64,000 nucleotides of DNA from an uncultured Erythrobacter sp. (GCA_947501005.1 CANMTU010000001.1:372001-436000), one strand, 5' to 3'; positions 35,416 through 44,254 are shown, numbered from the stretch's first letter. The notes: generated by a model not told the origin, from the sequence alone. Numbers and translations: made by a program.

Positions 35416-36729
35416 ATGCTGACGGACAAAGCCGTGCGAGCGGCAGGTGTCAAAGATAAAGCCTACAAGCTTACTGACAGCCGTGGCCTGCACCTGCATG
35501 TATCGGCGCGCGGCCATAAGAGCTGGCGTTACAAATACCGGTTCGAGAAGAAAGAGCTTCTTCTCACTTTGGGCACCTACCCCGAGCTTTCGCTGGCCAA
35601 TGCACGCGAAAAACGGGACGAAGCAAAGAAGGTGCTGCGCGAAGGCCGCGACCCCCGCCATGCGGCAAAGCGCGAACGGTTGATTGGTGGCAATGACTTG
35701 ACCAGGTCGTTCGAGGACGTGGCGCGAGAATGGCATGCTCTCCAGCTTGATCGCTGGAAGCCAGTGCACGCCGACGATGTCATCACCAGTCTCGAACGCG
35801 ATGTTTTTCCGCCTATCGGCGCCATGCCGATGGCTGAGATCGACAAGCGGCTCCTCCTTACAGTGCTACGCAAGATCGAGAATCGCGGCGCGATCGAAAC
35901 CGCGCGGCGGATCAAGCAGCGCGTGGCAGCGATCTACCGCTACGCCAATGCCGAAGGCGCTAAACTCGAAAACCCTGCAGTCGATATCAATGATGCGTTG
36001 AGGCCCTTGCCACCTGCCAAGCGGTATCCGGCGTTGCTCAATGTCGAGGTCATACGAACGATGAACGGCGACATCGACCGCGCCGGTGCCTCGCCCGTCA
36101 ATCGGCTTGCAGCCCGCCTTCTTGCACTAACGGCACAGCGGCCTGGTATGGTCCGTTTCATGGAATGGAGCGATCTCATCGGCATTGACTGGGCAAATAG
36201 CGAAGCGGATTCCAGCGGTGCGCTTTGGAAGGTGCCGGCCGACAAGATCAAGCAAGAGCTGCACCTTCGCACCGATGAAGCGTTCGAACATCCCGTTCCG
36301 CTCTCTCGTCAAGCGGTCGAAGCGCTCCGCGCTGTGCGCTGGTTGACCGGTCGATCCAAGTTCGTCTTCCCGGGGGCACGATCCGGTTTGAAACCTATCA
36401 GCGAGAACGCAATCGGATACCTGTACAATCGTGAAGGATATAAGGGGCGGCATGTGCCGCATGGCTGGCGCTCCAGCTTCTCGACCATCATGAACGAACA
36501 GGCCGAGCGCGAACTCGGCAGCGATGTGCGCTTGCTGGCCGATCGCATGATCATAGACCTTATGCTCGCGCATACCCCCAAAGGCATGAGCGCCAGCGAA
36601 CTGCGCTACAACCGCGCCGCCTACATGCCGCGCCGCCGCGAACTTGCGCAACGCTGGGCCGATATGCTCATGGACGGTGCGATCGCGGCAGAAGAGATAG
36701 TGCACAGCCCGCGCCGTAAACGGCGTTAA
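35416..36729 (+). CDS. P4-type tyrosine integrase
   Basis: A 437-residue site-specific recombinase. It has the DUF4102-type N-terminal domain (KLTDSRGLHLHVSARGHKSW, RYRFEKKELLLTLGTYPELSL-like region), a core-binding domain, and a catalytic domain with Arg in LTAQRPGMVR, the box-II HGWRSS and a Tyr in RYNRAAYMPRRREL. It integrates and excises the island at tRNA-Ser. The usual box-II H-x-x-H/W spacing is kept, though the region after HGWRSS is longer than in P4 integrase. The ATG at 35416 follows the GGGGGTA repeats. The frame is intact, so the enzyme may be active. Confidence 0.93.
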   Translation: MLTDKAVRAAGVKDKAYKLTDSRGLHLHVSARGHKSWRYKYRFEKKELLLTLGTYPELSLANAREKRDEAKKVLREGRDPRHAAKRERLIGGNDLTRSFEDVAREWHALQLDRWKPVHADDVITSLERDVFPPIGAMPMAEIDKRLLLTVLRKIENRGAIETARRIKQRVAAIYRYANAEGAKLENPAVDINDALRPLPPAKRYPALLNVEVIRTMNGDIDRAGASPVNRLAARLLALTAQRPGMVRFMEWSDLIGIDWANSEADSSGALWKVPADKIKQELHLRTDEAFEHPVPLSRQAVEALRAVRWLTGRSKFVFPGARSGLKPISENAIGYLYNREGYKGRHVPHGWRSSFSTIMNEQAERELGSDVRLLADRMIIDLMLAHTPKGMSASELRYNRAAYMPRRRELAQRWADMLMDGAIAAEEIVHSPRRKRR

Positions 36730-37502
36730 AGCCCGCCTCGCTTCGCCGCCTGTTCCTCGATCCATGCGAGAACTTCGGTTTTCTTCCAGCGCGAACTCGA
36801 GCCAAGTTTGAGGCGCTGAGGAAAGGTTCCTTTCTTCTCATCCTCATAGATTGTGGATTGGCTGCGCCTGACAAGCTTGCTTACCTCGCCTATCGTCAAC
36901 AGGACCGGCCCCACTCCTGGCGGATCGGCAAGCCCGGACACAGTGCGGGTGTCTGCCTCGTCCGTAGTCTTTTCCGCTGAGACGTTGCGTGCGGCAACGG
37001 CACGAGCCGCTCGCAATCGCGGGTCCACGATTTCATCTACCTGCCGGTCGGTTAAGGGGCCCAATGGCTTGAGCGCTGCCAACCATCGATCGAAGGCCTC
37101 GCTCTCGACAAAGATCCGATGGGTCAGCGGCGCATCAAGGTCGGCCCATCGTTCAAGATTAAACGCGCCCGTTGCAAACCGCGGGAGCACATCATCAATC
37201 TCCCAGAGATATGGCTTGATCGCTGTGATCTCTCCTCCTCCAAGTAATCTTGCGAAGGTTGGAATTCGACCGGCAGCAAATGCTTGGGCCAGATGCTCGG
37301 CATCCAAGCGCACGAGGTCGCGCGCCGCGTCGTTCTCGCCGTTGTCTTCGGGAGCGGCGAAGATCTCCGGAAGCTCGTAAAACTCAAATCTAGATTGGAC
37401 GCTTACGACATCCGCGAATGCAGAGGTCAATGTCGTTCGTCCGGACGAAACAAGAGAAGTTCGTCCGTGGTAGGGTGACCAAGGGGCGATGAGAGATTCC
37501 AT
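36726..37502 (-). CDS. AlpA-like DNA-binding protein with unknown N-terminal domain
   Basis: A 258-residue protein. The last ~60 residues are an AlpA/excisionase-type winged helix (LTIGEVSKLVRRSQSTIYED, GTFPQRLKLGSSSRWKKTEV), as in regulators that control integrase or excision of P4-like islands. The preceding ~190 residues (EFYELPEIFAAPEDNG onward, then HRIFVESEAFDRWLAALKPL) are not recognised; AlpA proteins are normally 60-90 residues, so this is a fusion. It converges with the integrase, overlapping by four bases. It probably regulates island excision. Confidence 0.75.
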   Translation of the reverse strand: MESLIAPWSPYHGRTSLVSSGRTTLTSAFADVVSVQSRFEFYELPEIFAAPEDNGENDAARDLVRLDAEHLAQAFAAGRIPTFARLLGGGEITAIKPYLWEIDDVLPRFATGAFNLERWADLDAPLTHRIFVESEAFDRWLAALKPLGPLTDRQVDEIVDPRLRAARAVAARNVSAEKTTDEADTRTVSGLADPPGVGPVLLTIGEVSKLVRRSQSTIYEDEKKGTFPQRLKLGSSSRWKKTEVLAWIEEQAAKRGGL

Positions 37503-37671
37503 TTCGTAAAGGTATCATCGCAAATTCTACTGGCAAGTTATGGCCGCTTTGCGCCCTACATCCGGCCGTTCGGCCTTGTCGCCGACGATCCCGAAAGCCG
37601 CCGTTCGTTCGCCAGCGCTCAACTGGTTCAGACCCGAAATTGTGCTGACGGCCCAGCAGGCGTGGCCACAA

Positions 37672-38550
37672 TTATATTCGGAGTGCAGCAATCAGGGCGT
37701 CCCGAGCCATGGCCACGCGCGGGTGTCGCAGCGATGAGCGTGCCCACACAAGGTAGAAAGCGTTGAGCGGCACCATGATCGGCGCGGGTATCTCGATCAG
37801 CGTGCAGGCAGCGCGTTCGCTGCGGGTGAGATAGCCGGGCAGTACCGTCCAGCCGAGGTCCGCGTACAACCCCGACCGTAGCACCCTCAGATCGGGCGCG
37901 GTCAAGGCGGGCTGGCTGGTCAGCTCGATCTGGTTTGCATGGAGCCAGGTTCGCAGCAGCGGCCGGTCAAGATCGTAGGCGAGGTGGGCTGTTTGATTAA
38001 GCCCTTCGACCAGCGGCAATTCGGCAATCCGCATGGCCACGGCGGGAGAGGCTACGGCGCGCAGGTGCTCTTCGCCCAGCGCATGGAAGGCCAACCGCGG
38101 ATCTTCGGGTTTCGAGGCGGTGACAGCCAGATGCACCTTGTCTTCGAGGAGCATGGCATAAAGCGCCTCGCGCCCGCCGATATGCAGGCGCAGGTCCAGC
38201 CCTGCTTCCAGCAGCGGAGCCAGTCGGGGCGTGATCATCTCTCCCAGCAGGTCCGACGGTGCGGCGATGTGGACCGTGCCCGAGATGCGCGACGATCGGG
38301 CCCGCGCGCTGGCCAGTGCCGATTCCGCCGTGTCGAGGCTGCTTCCGATCGAAGCCGCCAGATCGTCGGCAATCGCTGTTGGTCGAACACCCCGCGAATG
38401 GCGATCAAACAAGGGACGGCCCAATTGCGCCTCGAGCGATGCGATGTGCTGCGACGCAGCCGGTTGGGTAATGCCGATTGCCCGGGCCGCCTCGCTCAGT
38501 GAACGACGGCGGTAGACTTCGACGAAGGTGCGCAACTGCAGGAGGGACAT
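37672..38550 (-). CDS. LysR-family transcriptional regulator
   Basis: A 292-residue regulator. The N-terminal winged helix is LLQLRTFVEVYRRRSLSEAARAIG followed by ITQPAASQHIASLEAQLG, in two blocks; the C-terminal ligand-binding domain includes HIAAPSDLLGEMITPRL and DLGWTVLPGYLTRSE. The ATG at 38548-38550 follows GGAGGG-like bases in a weak context. It is divergent from the DJ-1/glyoxalase/OYE genes, which it probably controls; a palindrome lies between them. The inducer may be an electrophile or aldehyde, which is inferred only. Confidence 0.9.
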   Translation of the reverse strand: MSLLQLRTFVEVYRRRSLSEAARAIGITQPAASQHIASLEAQLGRPLFDRHSRGVRPTAIADDLAASIGSSLDTAESALASARARSSRISGTVHIAAPSDLLGEMITPRLAPLLEAGLDLRLHIGGREALYAMLLEDKVHLAVTASKPEDPRLAFHALGEEHLRAVASPAVAMRIAELPLVEGLNQTAHLAYDLDRPLLRTWLHANQIELTSQPALTAPDLRVLRSGLYADLGWTVLPGYLTRSERAACTLIEIPAPIMVPLNAFYLVWARSSLRHPRVAMARDALIAALRI

Positions 38551-38557
38551 TGCGGTT

Positions 38558-38575
38558 CCATAAGCGGATTTATGG
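38558..38575. promoter_or_regulatory. candidate LysR-type operator
   Basis: A perfect 6-base dyad CCATAA (38558-38563) / TTATGG (38570-38575) with a 6-base spacer lies eight bases upstream of the LysR start, in the divergent promoter region. It contains a T-N(n)-A core as in LysR boxes. Location suits autorepression plus activation of the divergent operon. Confidence 0.45.
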
Positions 38576-38646
38576 CCGTCCGCCATTCCCGCTGGATTTC
38601 ATGATGCCGTTCCCGGCGTATCTAAGCCGCCGAAAGGCACGATCGA

Positions 38647-39456
38647 ATGAAAAATCGCCGCCAACTGCTGAAAGCTCTCACAGCTGTCTTTGTGGCGGGT
38701 GCGGCTGCGCCGGGTGCGTTTGCTCGTGTCCCCGACATCAATGGAACAGGACAATTGACGATGACCCGCATTCTGATGGTGGCCACCTCCGCCGACCGCA
38801 TGACCCCCGGCACCGAACCGACGGGTGTCTGGCTCGAGGAACTTACCACCCCGTATTATGCCTTCCGCGATGCGGGCGCCGAGGTGACGCTTGCCTCGAT
38901 CAAGGGCGGCGCCATCCCCGTCGACCAGCGCAGCGTCAATGCCGACGGCGAGAACGACGCTTCGGTCGAGCGCTATCTGAAGGACGAGGCCCTGAAGGCC
39001 GAGGTTGTCGGCACGCCGGTGTTCACCAGCATCGATCCCGGCGGCTACGACGCGCTGTTCCTGCCCGGTGGCCACGGCACCATGTTCGATTACCCCGGCA
39101 GCGACGAACTGGCCCGCCTGGTCGAACGCTTCGACCGCGAAGGCAAGATCGTCGCCGCCGTCTGTCATGGACCGGCAGGGCTGGTCTCGGCGAAGAAGGC
39201 CGATGGCACGCCCCTCGTGGCTGGCCGCCGTGTCGCGGGCTTCACCGACAGCGAGGAGCGCGCGGTCGGCCTCGATCAGGCGGTGCCGTTCCTGCTCGAA
39301 ACGCGCCTCAAGGAACTTGGGGGCAAGCACGAGGGCGGCCCCGATTTTGCCCCCTTCGCCCTACGCGACGGCAATCTGGTGACCGGTCAGAACCCCGCCA
39401 GCGCGGCGCGCACCGCGGAACTCGTGATGGAAGCCCTCAAGGAAAAGGTCGCCTGA
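38647..39456 (+). CDS. DJ-1/PfpI-family protein with export signal
   Basis: A 269-residue class I glutamine-amidotransferase-like protein similar to Hsp31/glyoxalase III. It has LFLPGGHGTMFDYPGSDE, the nucleophile elbow AAVCHGPAGLVS (Cys followed by His) and ERAVGLDQAVPFLLE. Relatives detoxify methylglyoxal or act as chaperones. The first ~27 residues (MKNRRQLLKALTAVFVAGAAAPGAFA) form a Tat/Sec-like signal with a twin Arg, unusual for this normally cytosolic group. An internal ATG at 38761 (MTRILMVATSADRM) would give the standard cytosolic form, so two forms are possible. It is the first gene of an operon with the VOC and OYE genes. Confidence 0.85.
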   Translation: MKNRRQLLKALTAVFVAGAAAPGAFARVPDINGTGQLTMTRILMVATSADRMTPGTEPTGVWLEELTTPYYAFRDAGAEVTLASIKGGAIPVDQRSVNADGENDASVERYLKDEALKAEVVGTPVFTSIDPGGYDALFLPGGHGTMFDYPGSDELARLVERFDREGKIVAAVCHGPAGLVSAKKADGTPLVAGRRVAGFTDSEERAVGLDQAVPFLLETRLKELGGKHEGGPDFAPFALRDGNLVTGQNPASAARTAELVMEALKEKVA

Positions 39457-39458
39457 TC

Positions 39459-39914
39459 ATGCGCTATCTCCACACCATGCTGCGCGTCGCCGATCCCGAG
39501 TCGTCGATCCGTTTCTTCACGCTGCTGGGTCTCAAGGAGACCCGGCGCATGGAGAACCAGGCCGGGCGTTACACGCTGATCTACCTTGCCGCCGACGAGG
39601 ATTTCCGCGGCGACGGCGAGCAGGGCGATGCCGAGGTCGAGCTGACGTACAACTGGCCGCCCGAGGACGGCAGCCCTGCCGAGACATACACGGGGGGCCG
39701 AAACTTCGGCCATCTCGCCTATCAGGTCGACGACATCTACGAAATCTGCGCGCGGCTGCAGGCGGGCGGCGTGACGATCAATCGCCCCCCGCGCGACGGG
39801 CACATGGCGTTCGTCCGCTCTCCGGACGGGATCTCGATCGAACTGCTGCAGCAGGGCGAACACAAGGCTCCGGTCGAACCCTGGGCCTCCATGCCCAACA
39901 CGGGCGAATGGTGA
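39459..39914 (+). CDS. VOC-family glyoxalase I-like protein
   Basis: A 151-residue lactoylglutathione-lyase-type protein made of two beta-alpha-beta-beta-beta units. It begins MRYLHTMLRVADPESSIRFF, contains GRYTLIYLAADEDF, NFGHLAYQVDDIYE and FVRSPDGISIELLQQ, with His/Glu residues in the metal-ligand positions. Likely reaction: isomerising the methylglyoxal-glutathione hemithioacetal. The start is two bases beyond the DJ-1 gene stop and its stop overlaps the OYE start. Confidence 0.88.
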   Translation: MRYLHTMLRVADPESSIRFFTLLGLKETRRMENQAGRYTLIYLAADEDFRGDGEQGDAEVELTYNWPPEDGSPAETYTGGRNFGHLAYQVDDIYEICARLQAGGVTINRPPRDGHMAFVRSPDGISIELLQQGEHKAPVEPWASMPNTGEW

Positions 39915-41020
39915 TGGCGAAATTGTTCGAAACGATTGAGGTTGGCGGGCTGCGGCTCGCCAACCGCATCGTTATCGCGCCGATGTGCCAGTATTCGGCA
40001 GTCGACGGCGCGATGACCGACTGGCACCAGATGCATCTCGGGGAGTTGGCGCTCTCGGGCGCGGGCGCGCTGACGATAGAGGCGACCGCGGTCAGCCCGG
40101 AAGGGCGCATCACCTACGGTGACGTCGGCCTGTACGATGACCGTACCGAAGCGGCGATGCGAAGCGTGCTCGAAAGTGTGCGCCGTTGGTCGGACATGCC
40201 GCTTATCATCCAGCTGGCCCATGCCGGCCGCAAGGCGAGCTGCGCCAAGCCGTGGCACGGCGGAACGCAGATCGCCCCCGATGCGGAGAATGGCTGGCAG
40301 ACCGTGGCACCCAGCGCCATCCCATTCGCTCCGGACGACCATCCCCCTGTCGAACTGGACGAGTCAGGGCTTGCCCGCATCCGGGAGGCGTTCGCGGATG
40401 CCGCCCGGCGCGCCGGCAGGCTCGGCATCGAAGCCATCCAGATCCACGCCGCGCATGGCTATCTGCTCCACGAGTTTCTTTCGCCGATCTCCAACCGGCG
40501 CGGCGACGGCTACGGCGGCAGCCTCGACAACCGGATGCGGTTCCCGCTCGAAGTGTTCGATGCCGTGCGCGAAGCATTTCCGGCCGACCGCCCGGTGACC
40601 GTCCGCGTTTCCGGGACCGACTGGGTTGAAGGCGGCTGGACGGCGGAGGAAACCGCATTGTTTGCACAGCAGCTGGAGCGGCGCGGTTGTTCGGCAATCC
40701 ACGTCTCCGGCGGCGGCCTCGACCCACGCCAGCAGATCCCTGTCGGCCCCGGCTATCAGGTGCCGCTGGCGCGGACGGTCAAGGACGCGGTCGCCATGCC
40801 TGTCGTGGCGGTCGGAATGATCACCGATCCGCACCAGGCGGAGCGCATCCTCGAAGACCGGCATGCCGACGCCATAGCGATAGCCCGCGCTGCGCTGTGG
40901 GATCCGCGCTGGCCCTGGCACGCCGCCGCCGCGCTTGGCGCATCGGTCAAGGCGCCCCCGCAATATCTCCGGTCCGAGCCCCAGGAAGCGGGCCGCATTC
41001 TCAAGGAAATGATCCCATGA
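39914..41020 (+). CDS. old-yellow-enzyme NADPH:flavin oxidoreductase (YqjM-like)
   Basis: About 368 residues from the ATG at 39914 (an ATG at 39908 is also possible). It is an FMN-dependent ene-reductase: IVIAPMCQYSAVDGAMTDWH (FMN loop with the redox Cys of the YqjM class), IQLAHAGRKAS, IQIHAAHGYLLHEFLSP and SNRRGDGYGGS. It reduces activated C=C bonds in electrophiles such as quinones and unsaturated aldehydes. It is in an operon with the glyoxalase-like genes and overlaps the next gene by four bases. Confidence 0.92.
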   Translation: MAKLFETIEVGGLRLANRIVIAPMCQYSAVDGAMTDWHQMHLGELALSGAGALTIEATAVSPEGRITYGDVGLYDDRTEAAMRSVLESVRRWSDMPLIIQLAHAGRKASCAKPWHGGTQIAPDAENGWQTVAPSAIPFAPDDHPPVELDESGLARIREAFADAARRAGRLGIEAIQIHAAHGYLLHEFLSPISNRRGDGYGGSLDNRMRFPLEVFDAVREAFPADRPVTVRVSGTDWVEGGWTAEETALFAQQLERRGCSAIHVSGGGLDPRQQIPVGPGYQVPLARTVKDAVAMPVVAVGMITDPHQAERILEDRHADAIAIARAALWDPRWPWHAAAALGASVKAPPQYLRSEPQEAGRILKEMIP

Positions 41021-42168
41021 AAATCTCCGTCAAACTGCTTCTTGCCGCGGGCGCGGCTTTAACGCTCGCCGCCTGCTCGACGACCCGCGAGAGTGCATCC
41101 GCGCCCCAGATCGAACAGGTCGCGACCTTCGATGGCGCGATGCCGACTGGCGTGACCGTCGCCCCCAACGGGCGCATTTTCGTCAACTTCCCGCAATGGG
41201 GCGACAACGCGCCGTTCACGGTGGCCGAGTTGGTCGACGGCAAGGCGGTGCCTTATCCCGACGCCGCGACCAACCGGCCCGATCCGGCCGACCCGGCGGG
41301 GCATTTCATCTCGGTGCAGAGCGTGGTGGCCGATGGCGCCAACCGCCTCTGGGTGCTCGACACGGCGGCGCTCAATTTCTCCCAGCCCCAGGCCGGCGGT
41401 GCAAAGCTGGTGGCGATCGATCTTTCAACCAACCGGGTGGTGAAGACGATCGTTCTGCCGCCCAGCGTGGTGCTGCCCACGACCTACCTCAACGACGTGC
41501 GCTTCGATCTGCGTCAGGGCGCCGAGGGCGTCGCCTACATCACCGACAGCAGCAACGCCGGTGTCGGCGGCATCATCGTCGTCGATATCGCCAGCGGGCG
41601 TGCGATCCGGCGCCTGTCGAACCATGCGACGACCAACCCCGAGCCCGGCTTCACCCCGGTCGTCGACGGCGCGGTGCTCATGAACCGCCCGGCCGACGGC
41701 CCCGCGACGCCGGTCGCGATCGCCAGCGACGCGATTGCGCTCAGCGCCGACGGCAGCCTGCTCTACTACGGACCGCTGTCGGGTCGCACGCTGCACGCGG
41801 TGCCCACGGCGCTGCTGCGCGATGCCGCGGTGTCCGAGGAGGAGTTGGGCCGCGCGGTCCGCAACCTGGGGCGCAAAGGCGCCTCGGACGGGATTGCCGA
41901 GGACGACAACGGCCGCGTGTTCGCCGGCGATTACGAGAACAACGCGATCCGCGTGCTCGACCAGGGCAGCTGGACGACGGTGGTCAGCGACCCGCGCATC
42001 AGCTGGCCCGACACGCTGTCGATCGGCACCGACGGCTACCTCTACTTCACCGCCAACCAGCTTCACCGCCAGCCAGGCTTCCACGGCGGGCGGGACTTGC
42101 GCCGCAAGCCCTACGAACTGCTCCGCATCAAGGTGGGCGCCGGTCCCGTCCTGTTGCGCTCGCAGTGA
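41017..42168 (+). CDS. major-royal-jelly/yellow-family lipoprotein
   Basis: A 383-residue protein. Lipoprotein signal MKISVKLLLAAGAALTLAACST has lipobox LAAC (Cys20). The body resembles the MRJP/yellow six-bladed beta-propeller family: FVNFPQWGDNAPFTVAEL, RLWVLDTAALNF, YLNDVRFDLRQG, YITDSSNAGVGGIIVVDI and DGIAEDDNGRVFAGDYENN. Bacterial members have unknown activity, probably small-molecule binding or lactone hydrolysis in the envelope. Start ATG overlaps the OYE stop (ATGA). Confidence 0.85.
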   Translation: MKISVKLLLAAGAALTLAACSTTRESASAPQIEQVATFDGAMPTGVTVAPNGRIFVNFPQWGDNAPFTVAELVDGKAVPYPDAATNRPDPADPAGHFISVQSVVADGANRLWVLDTAALNFSQPQAGGAKLVAIDLSTNRVVKTIVLPPSVVLPTTYLNDVRFDLRQGAEGVAYITDSSNAGVGGIIVVDIASGRAIRRLSNHATTNPEPGFTPVVDGAVLMNRPADGPATPVAIASDAIALSADGSLLYYGPLSGRTLHAVPTALLRDAAVSEEELGRAVRNLGRKGASDGIAEDDNGRVFAGDYENNAIRVLDQGSWTTVVSDPRISWPDTLSIGTDGYLYFTANQLHRQPGFHGGRDLRRKPYELLRIKVGAGPVLLRSQ

Positions 42169-42244
42169 CCCCATCAGGCCGGGCGGGCTCGCGCGGGGCC
42201 GCGATCCGGCGAAAATCAACATCTGAAATGAAGGAAATACAGTC

Positions 42245-42985
42245 ATGAACAAAGGTATCGAAGGCAAGGTCGTTCTCATTACCGGCGGCAGCACGGGCAT
42301 CGGCGCGGAAACCGCGCGTCTTCTGGCGGAACGCGGCGCGAAGGTGGCCATCGCCGCGCGGCGCAAGGACAGGCTCGACGAGGTCGTCGCGGACATCGCC
42401 GCAAACGCCGGCACGGCACGTAGCTACGCGCTCGACGTCACCGACAAGTCGGCGGTCCAGTCCGTCGTCGCCGCAATCATTGCCGACTTCGGCCGCCTCG
42501 ACGTGCTGATCAACAACGCCGGGCTGATGCCGATCCGTCCGATGGCCGAGGTCAACACCGACGAGTGGGACCAGATGATCGATGTAAATCTGAAGGGTAC
42601 GCTCTACGGCATCGCGGCGGCCCTTCCCGGGTTTCTCGAGCAGGGCCGCGGTCACATCATCAACTTGAGCTCGGTTGCGGGCATCAAGGTCTTCGCACCG
42701 GGCGGCACGGTTTATTCCGGCACCAAGTTCGCCGTCAGCGCGATCAGCGAGGGCCTGCGCCAGGAGGTGGGCGAAAAGGTCCGGGTCACGTCTATCGAGC
42801 CGGGAGCCGTCGAAAGCGATTTGAAGTTCACGACGTCGGGCACGGCTGCCGAGACGGTGCTGGACTTCTACAAGCAGGCCATCCCGGCGGCGTCGGTGGC
42901 GCGTGCTGTCGCGTTCGCTATCGAACAGCCTGATGACGTCGACATCAACGCGATCGTCATCCGGCCGACCGCACAAGAGTTCTGA
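42245..42985 (+). CDS. short-chain dehydrogenase/reductase (SDR)
   Basis: A 246-residue classical SDR with TGGSTGIG, NNAGLMPI, catalytic Ser in NLSSVAG, Tyr/Lys in YSGTKFA, and an Arg-rich second strand (AARRKD) that suggests NADP(H). It is similar to the YdfG/serine-dehydrogenase-like group. It lies 76 bases after the propeller lipoprotein, with its own ribosome site (GAAGGAAATAC), and may be part of the same operon. Confidence 0.9.
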   Translation: MNKGIEGKVVLITGGSTGIGAETARLLAERGAKVAIAARRKDRLDEVVADIAANAGTARSYALDVTDKSAVQSVVAAIIADFGRLDVLINNAGLMPIRPMAEVNTDEWDQMIDVNLKGTLYGIAAALPGFLEQGRGHIINLSSVAGIKVFAPGGTVYSGTKFAVSAISEGLRQEVGEKVRVTSIEPGAVESDLKFTTSGTAAETVLDFYKQAIPAASVARAVAFAIEQPDDVDINAIVIRPTAQEF

Positions 42986-43096
42986 TTTCGACGAGGAGGC
43001 GGGGCCGCGTGTGCTCCGCCTCATGGGGAACGTACCTGCCCGCTCGTCCGTTAACTTGCCGAATAATATCTGTTCGTTTCACTTGAGGAATAAATT

Positions 43097-43390
43097 ATGC
43101 CCAAACTTGCCCTGTATGTACCGCTGAAGGCCAAGCCCGGAAAAGAGCGCGATGTCGCCGATTTCCTGACCTCGGCATTGCCGCTCGTTCAAGCTGAGCC
43201 GGGCACTCTGACCTGGTACGCGATCGAGGAAGGTCCCGGTGCGTACGCGATCTTCGATACGTTCGACACGGAGGAGGATCGGCAGGCCCATCTTGACGGC
43301 AAGGTTGCCGCTGCGCTGATGGGCAAGGCAGACGAACTGTTTTCCGAACCGCCGCAGATTCACAAGTTCACCCTGCTGGCCGCGAAATAA
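43097..43390 (+). CDS. antibiotic-biosynthesis-monooxygenase (ABM) domain protein
   Basis: A 97-residue dimeric alpha+beta-barrel protein: LYVPLKAKPGKERDVADFL, PGTLTWYAIEEGPGAYAIFD and FDTEEDRQAHLDGKVAAALM. The family includes quinone monooxygenases and heme-degrading or stress proteins; the substrate here is unknown. Its position among redox genes suggests quinone or electrophile handling. Confidence 0.85.
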   Translation: MPKLALYVPLKAKPGKERDVADFLTSALPLVQAEPGTLTWYAIEEGPGAYAIFDTFDTEEDRQAHLDGKVAAALMGKADELFSEPPQIHKFTLLAAK

Positions 43391-43501
43391 CGGAACGCTC
43401 GGCACCCTAGCGCGTCGCTCTCATCGCCCGCGCGGGGGAGGGACCCGCGCGCGGCGGCGTGCGTTGAGCGGTTTTCCCCGAACTGGCGAAGGAGACACAC
43501 C

Positions 43502-43921
43502 ATGCGCACCACTCAGACGCTCGACCTGAACGACGCGCGGGCAATCATCGATGCGGGGATCGCGGAGGCCGAGGGGATCGGCAACCCGATGAACATCGCG
43601 GTGGTCGACGCGGGCGGCTGCCTCCTAGCGTTTGCGCGGATGGACGATGCGTGGCGCGGCAGCGTCGACATCGCGATCGGCAAGGCATGGACGGCGCGCG
43701 CGTTCGACGTCGAGACCAAGGGGCTGGCGAATCTCGCCCAGCCGGGCGCCGACTTCTACGGCATCCATGCCTCCAACGACGGCAAGGTGATGATCTTCGC
43801 CGGGGGCGTGCCGATCAAGGTGGGCGAGACGGTGATCGGCGCGGTGGGCGTGTCAGGCGGCACCGGCAAGCAGGACCAGGCCGTGGCCGAGGCGGCAGCG
43901 CAGGCTTTCGCGCACGGCTGA
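43502..43921 (+). CDS. GlcG/HbpS-family heme-binding protein
   Basis: A 139-residue protein of the GlcG/HbpS/PduO-C family: ARAIIDAGIAEAEGIGNPMNIAVVDAGG (in two blocks), AFARMDDAWRGSVDIAIGKAW and the C-terminal GAVGVSGGTGKQDQAVAEAA. Members bind heme or cobalamin, or accompany oxidation operons; a precise role is not assigned. AAGGAG lies seven bases before the ATG. Confidence 0.88.
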   Translation: MRTTQTLDLNDARAIIDAGIAEAEGIGNPMNIAVVDAGGCLLAFARMDDAWRGSVDIAIGKAWTARAFDVETKGLANLAQPGADFYGIHASNDGKVMIFAGGVPIKVGETVIGAVGVSGGTGKQDQAVAEAAAQAFAHG

Positions 43922-44254
43922 GCCTTGAAGCGCGGTGGCGGGCGCGGCGGAGCCGACTCAGTCGACGGGGGTTCAGTCGACGGCGGCGGGCTCGGGCGCC
44001 GGGCGCGCCTCCCGCGCGGCGCGGGTCGCCTTTGTTTAACGCGTTATTCGGTCGTTCTGGCCCAGTCATTCAGAAAACCGCCGTCAATCGATCCCGGGAC
44101 GGCCCTACGGGAAGGAACCTCTCAAATAGCAGCAGGTTCAGTAAGTTGAGAACACTTGGAAGGGTGCGATGTCCTCCGCCGTTGTGATGGACCGGATCAT
44201 CACAAGCTCTCGATTTGATGACGCGTTGAGAAGAACTGCGAAAGGAAAAGATCC
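43922..44254. other. 333-base intergenic region, composition switch
   Basis: The first ~110 bases are extremely GC-rich with GTCGAC/GGCGG-type short repeats (AGTCGACGGGGGTTCAGTCGACGG). From about 44033 (TTTAACGCGTTATTC) the composition drops to ordinary values. No ORF with coding character was seen. The right end should carry the promoter and ribosome site (AAAGGAAAAG) of the formaldehyde dehydrogenase gene. Confidence 0.6.
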
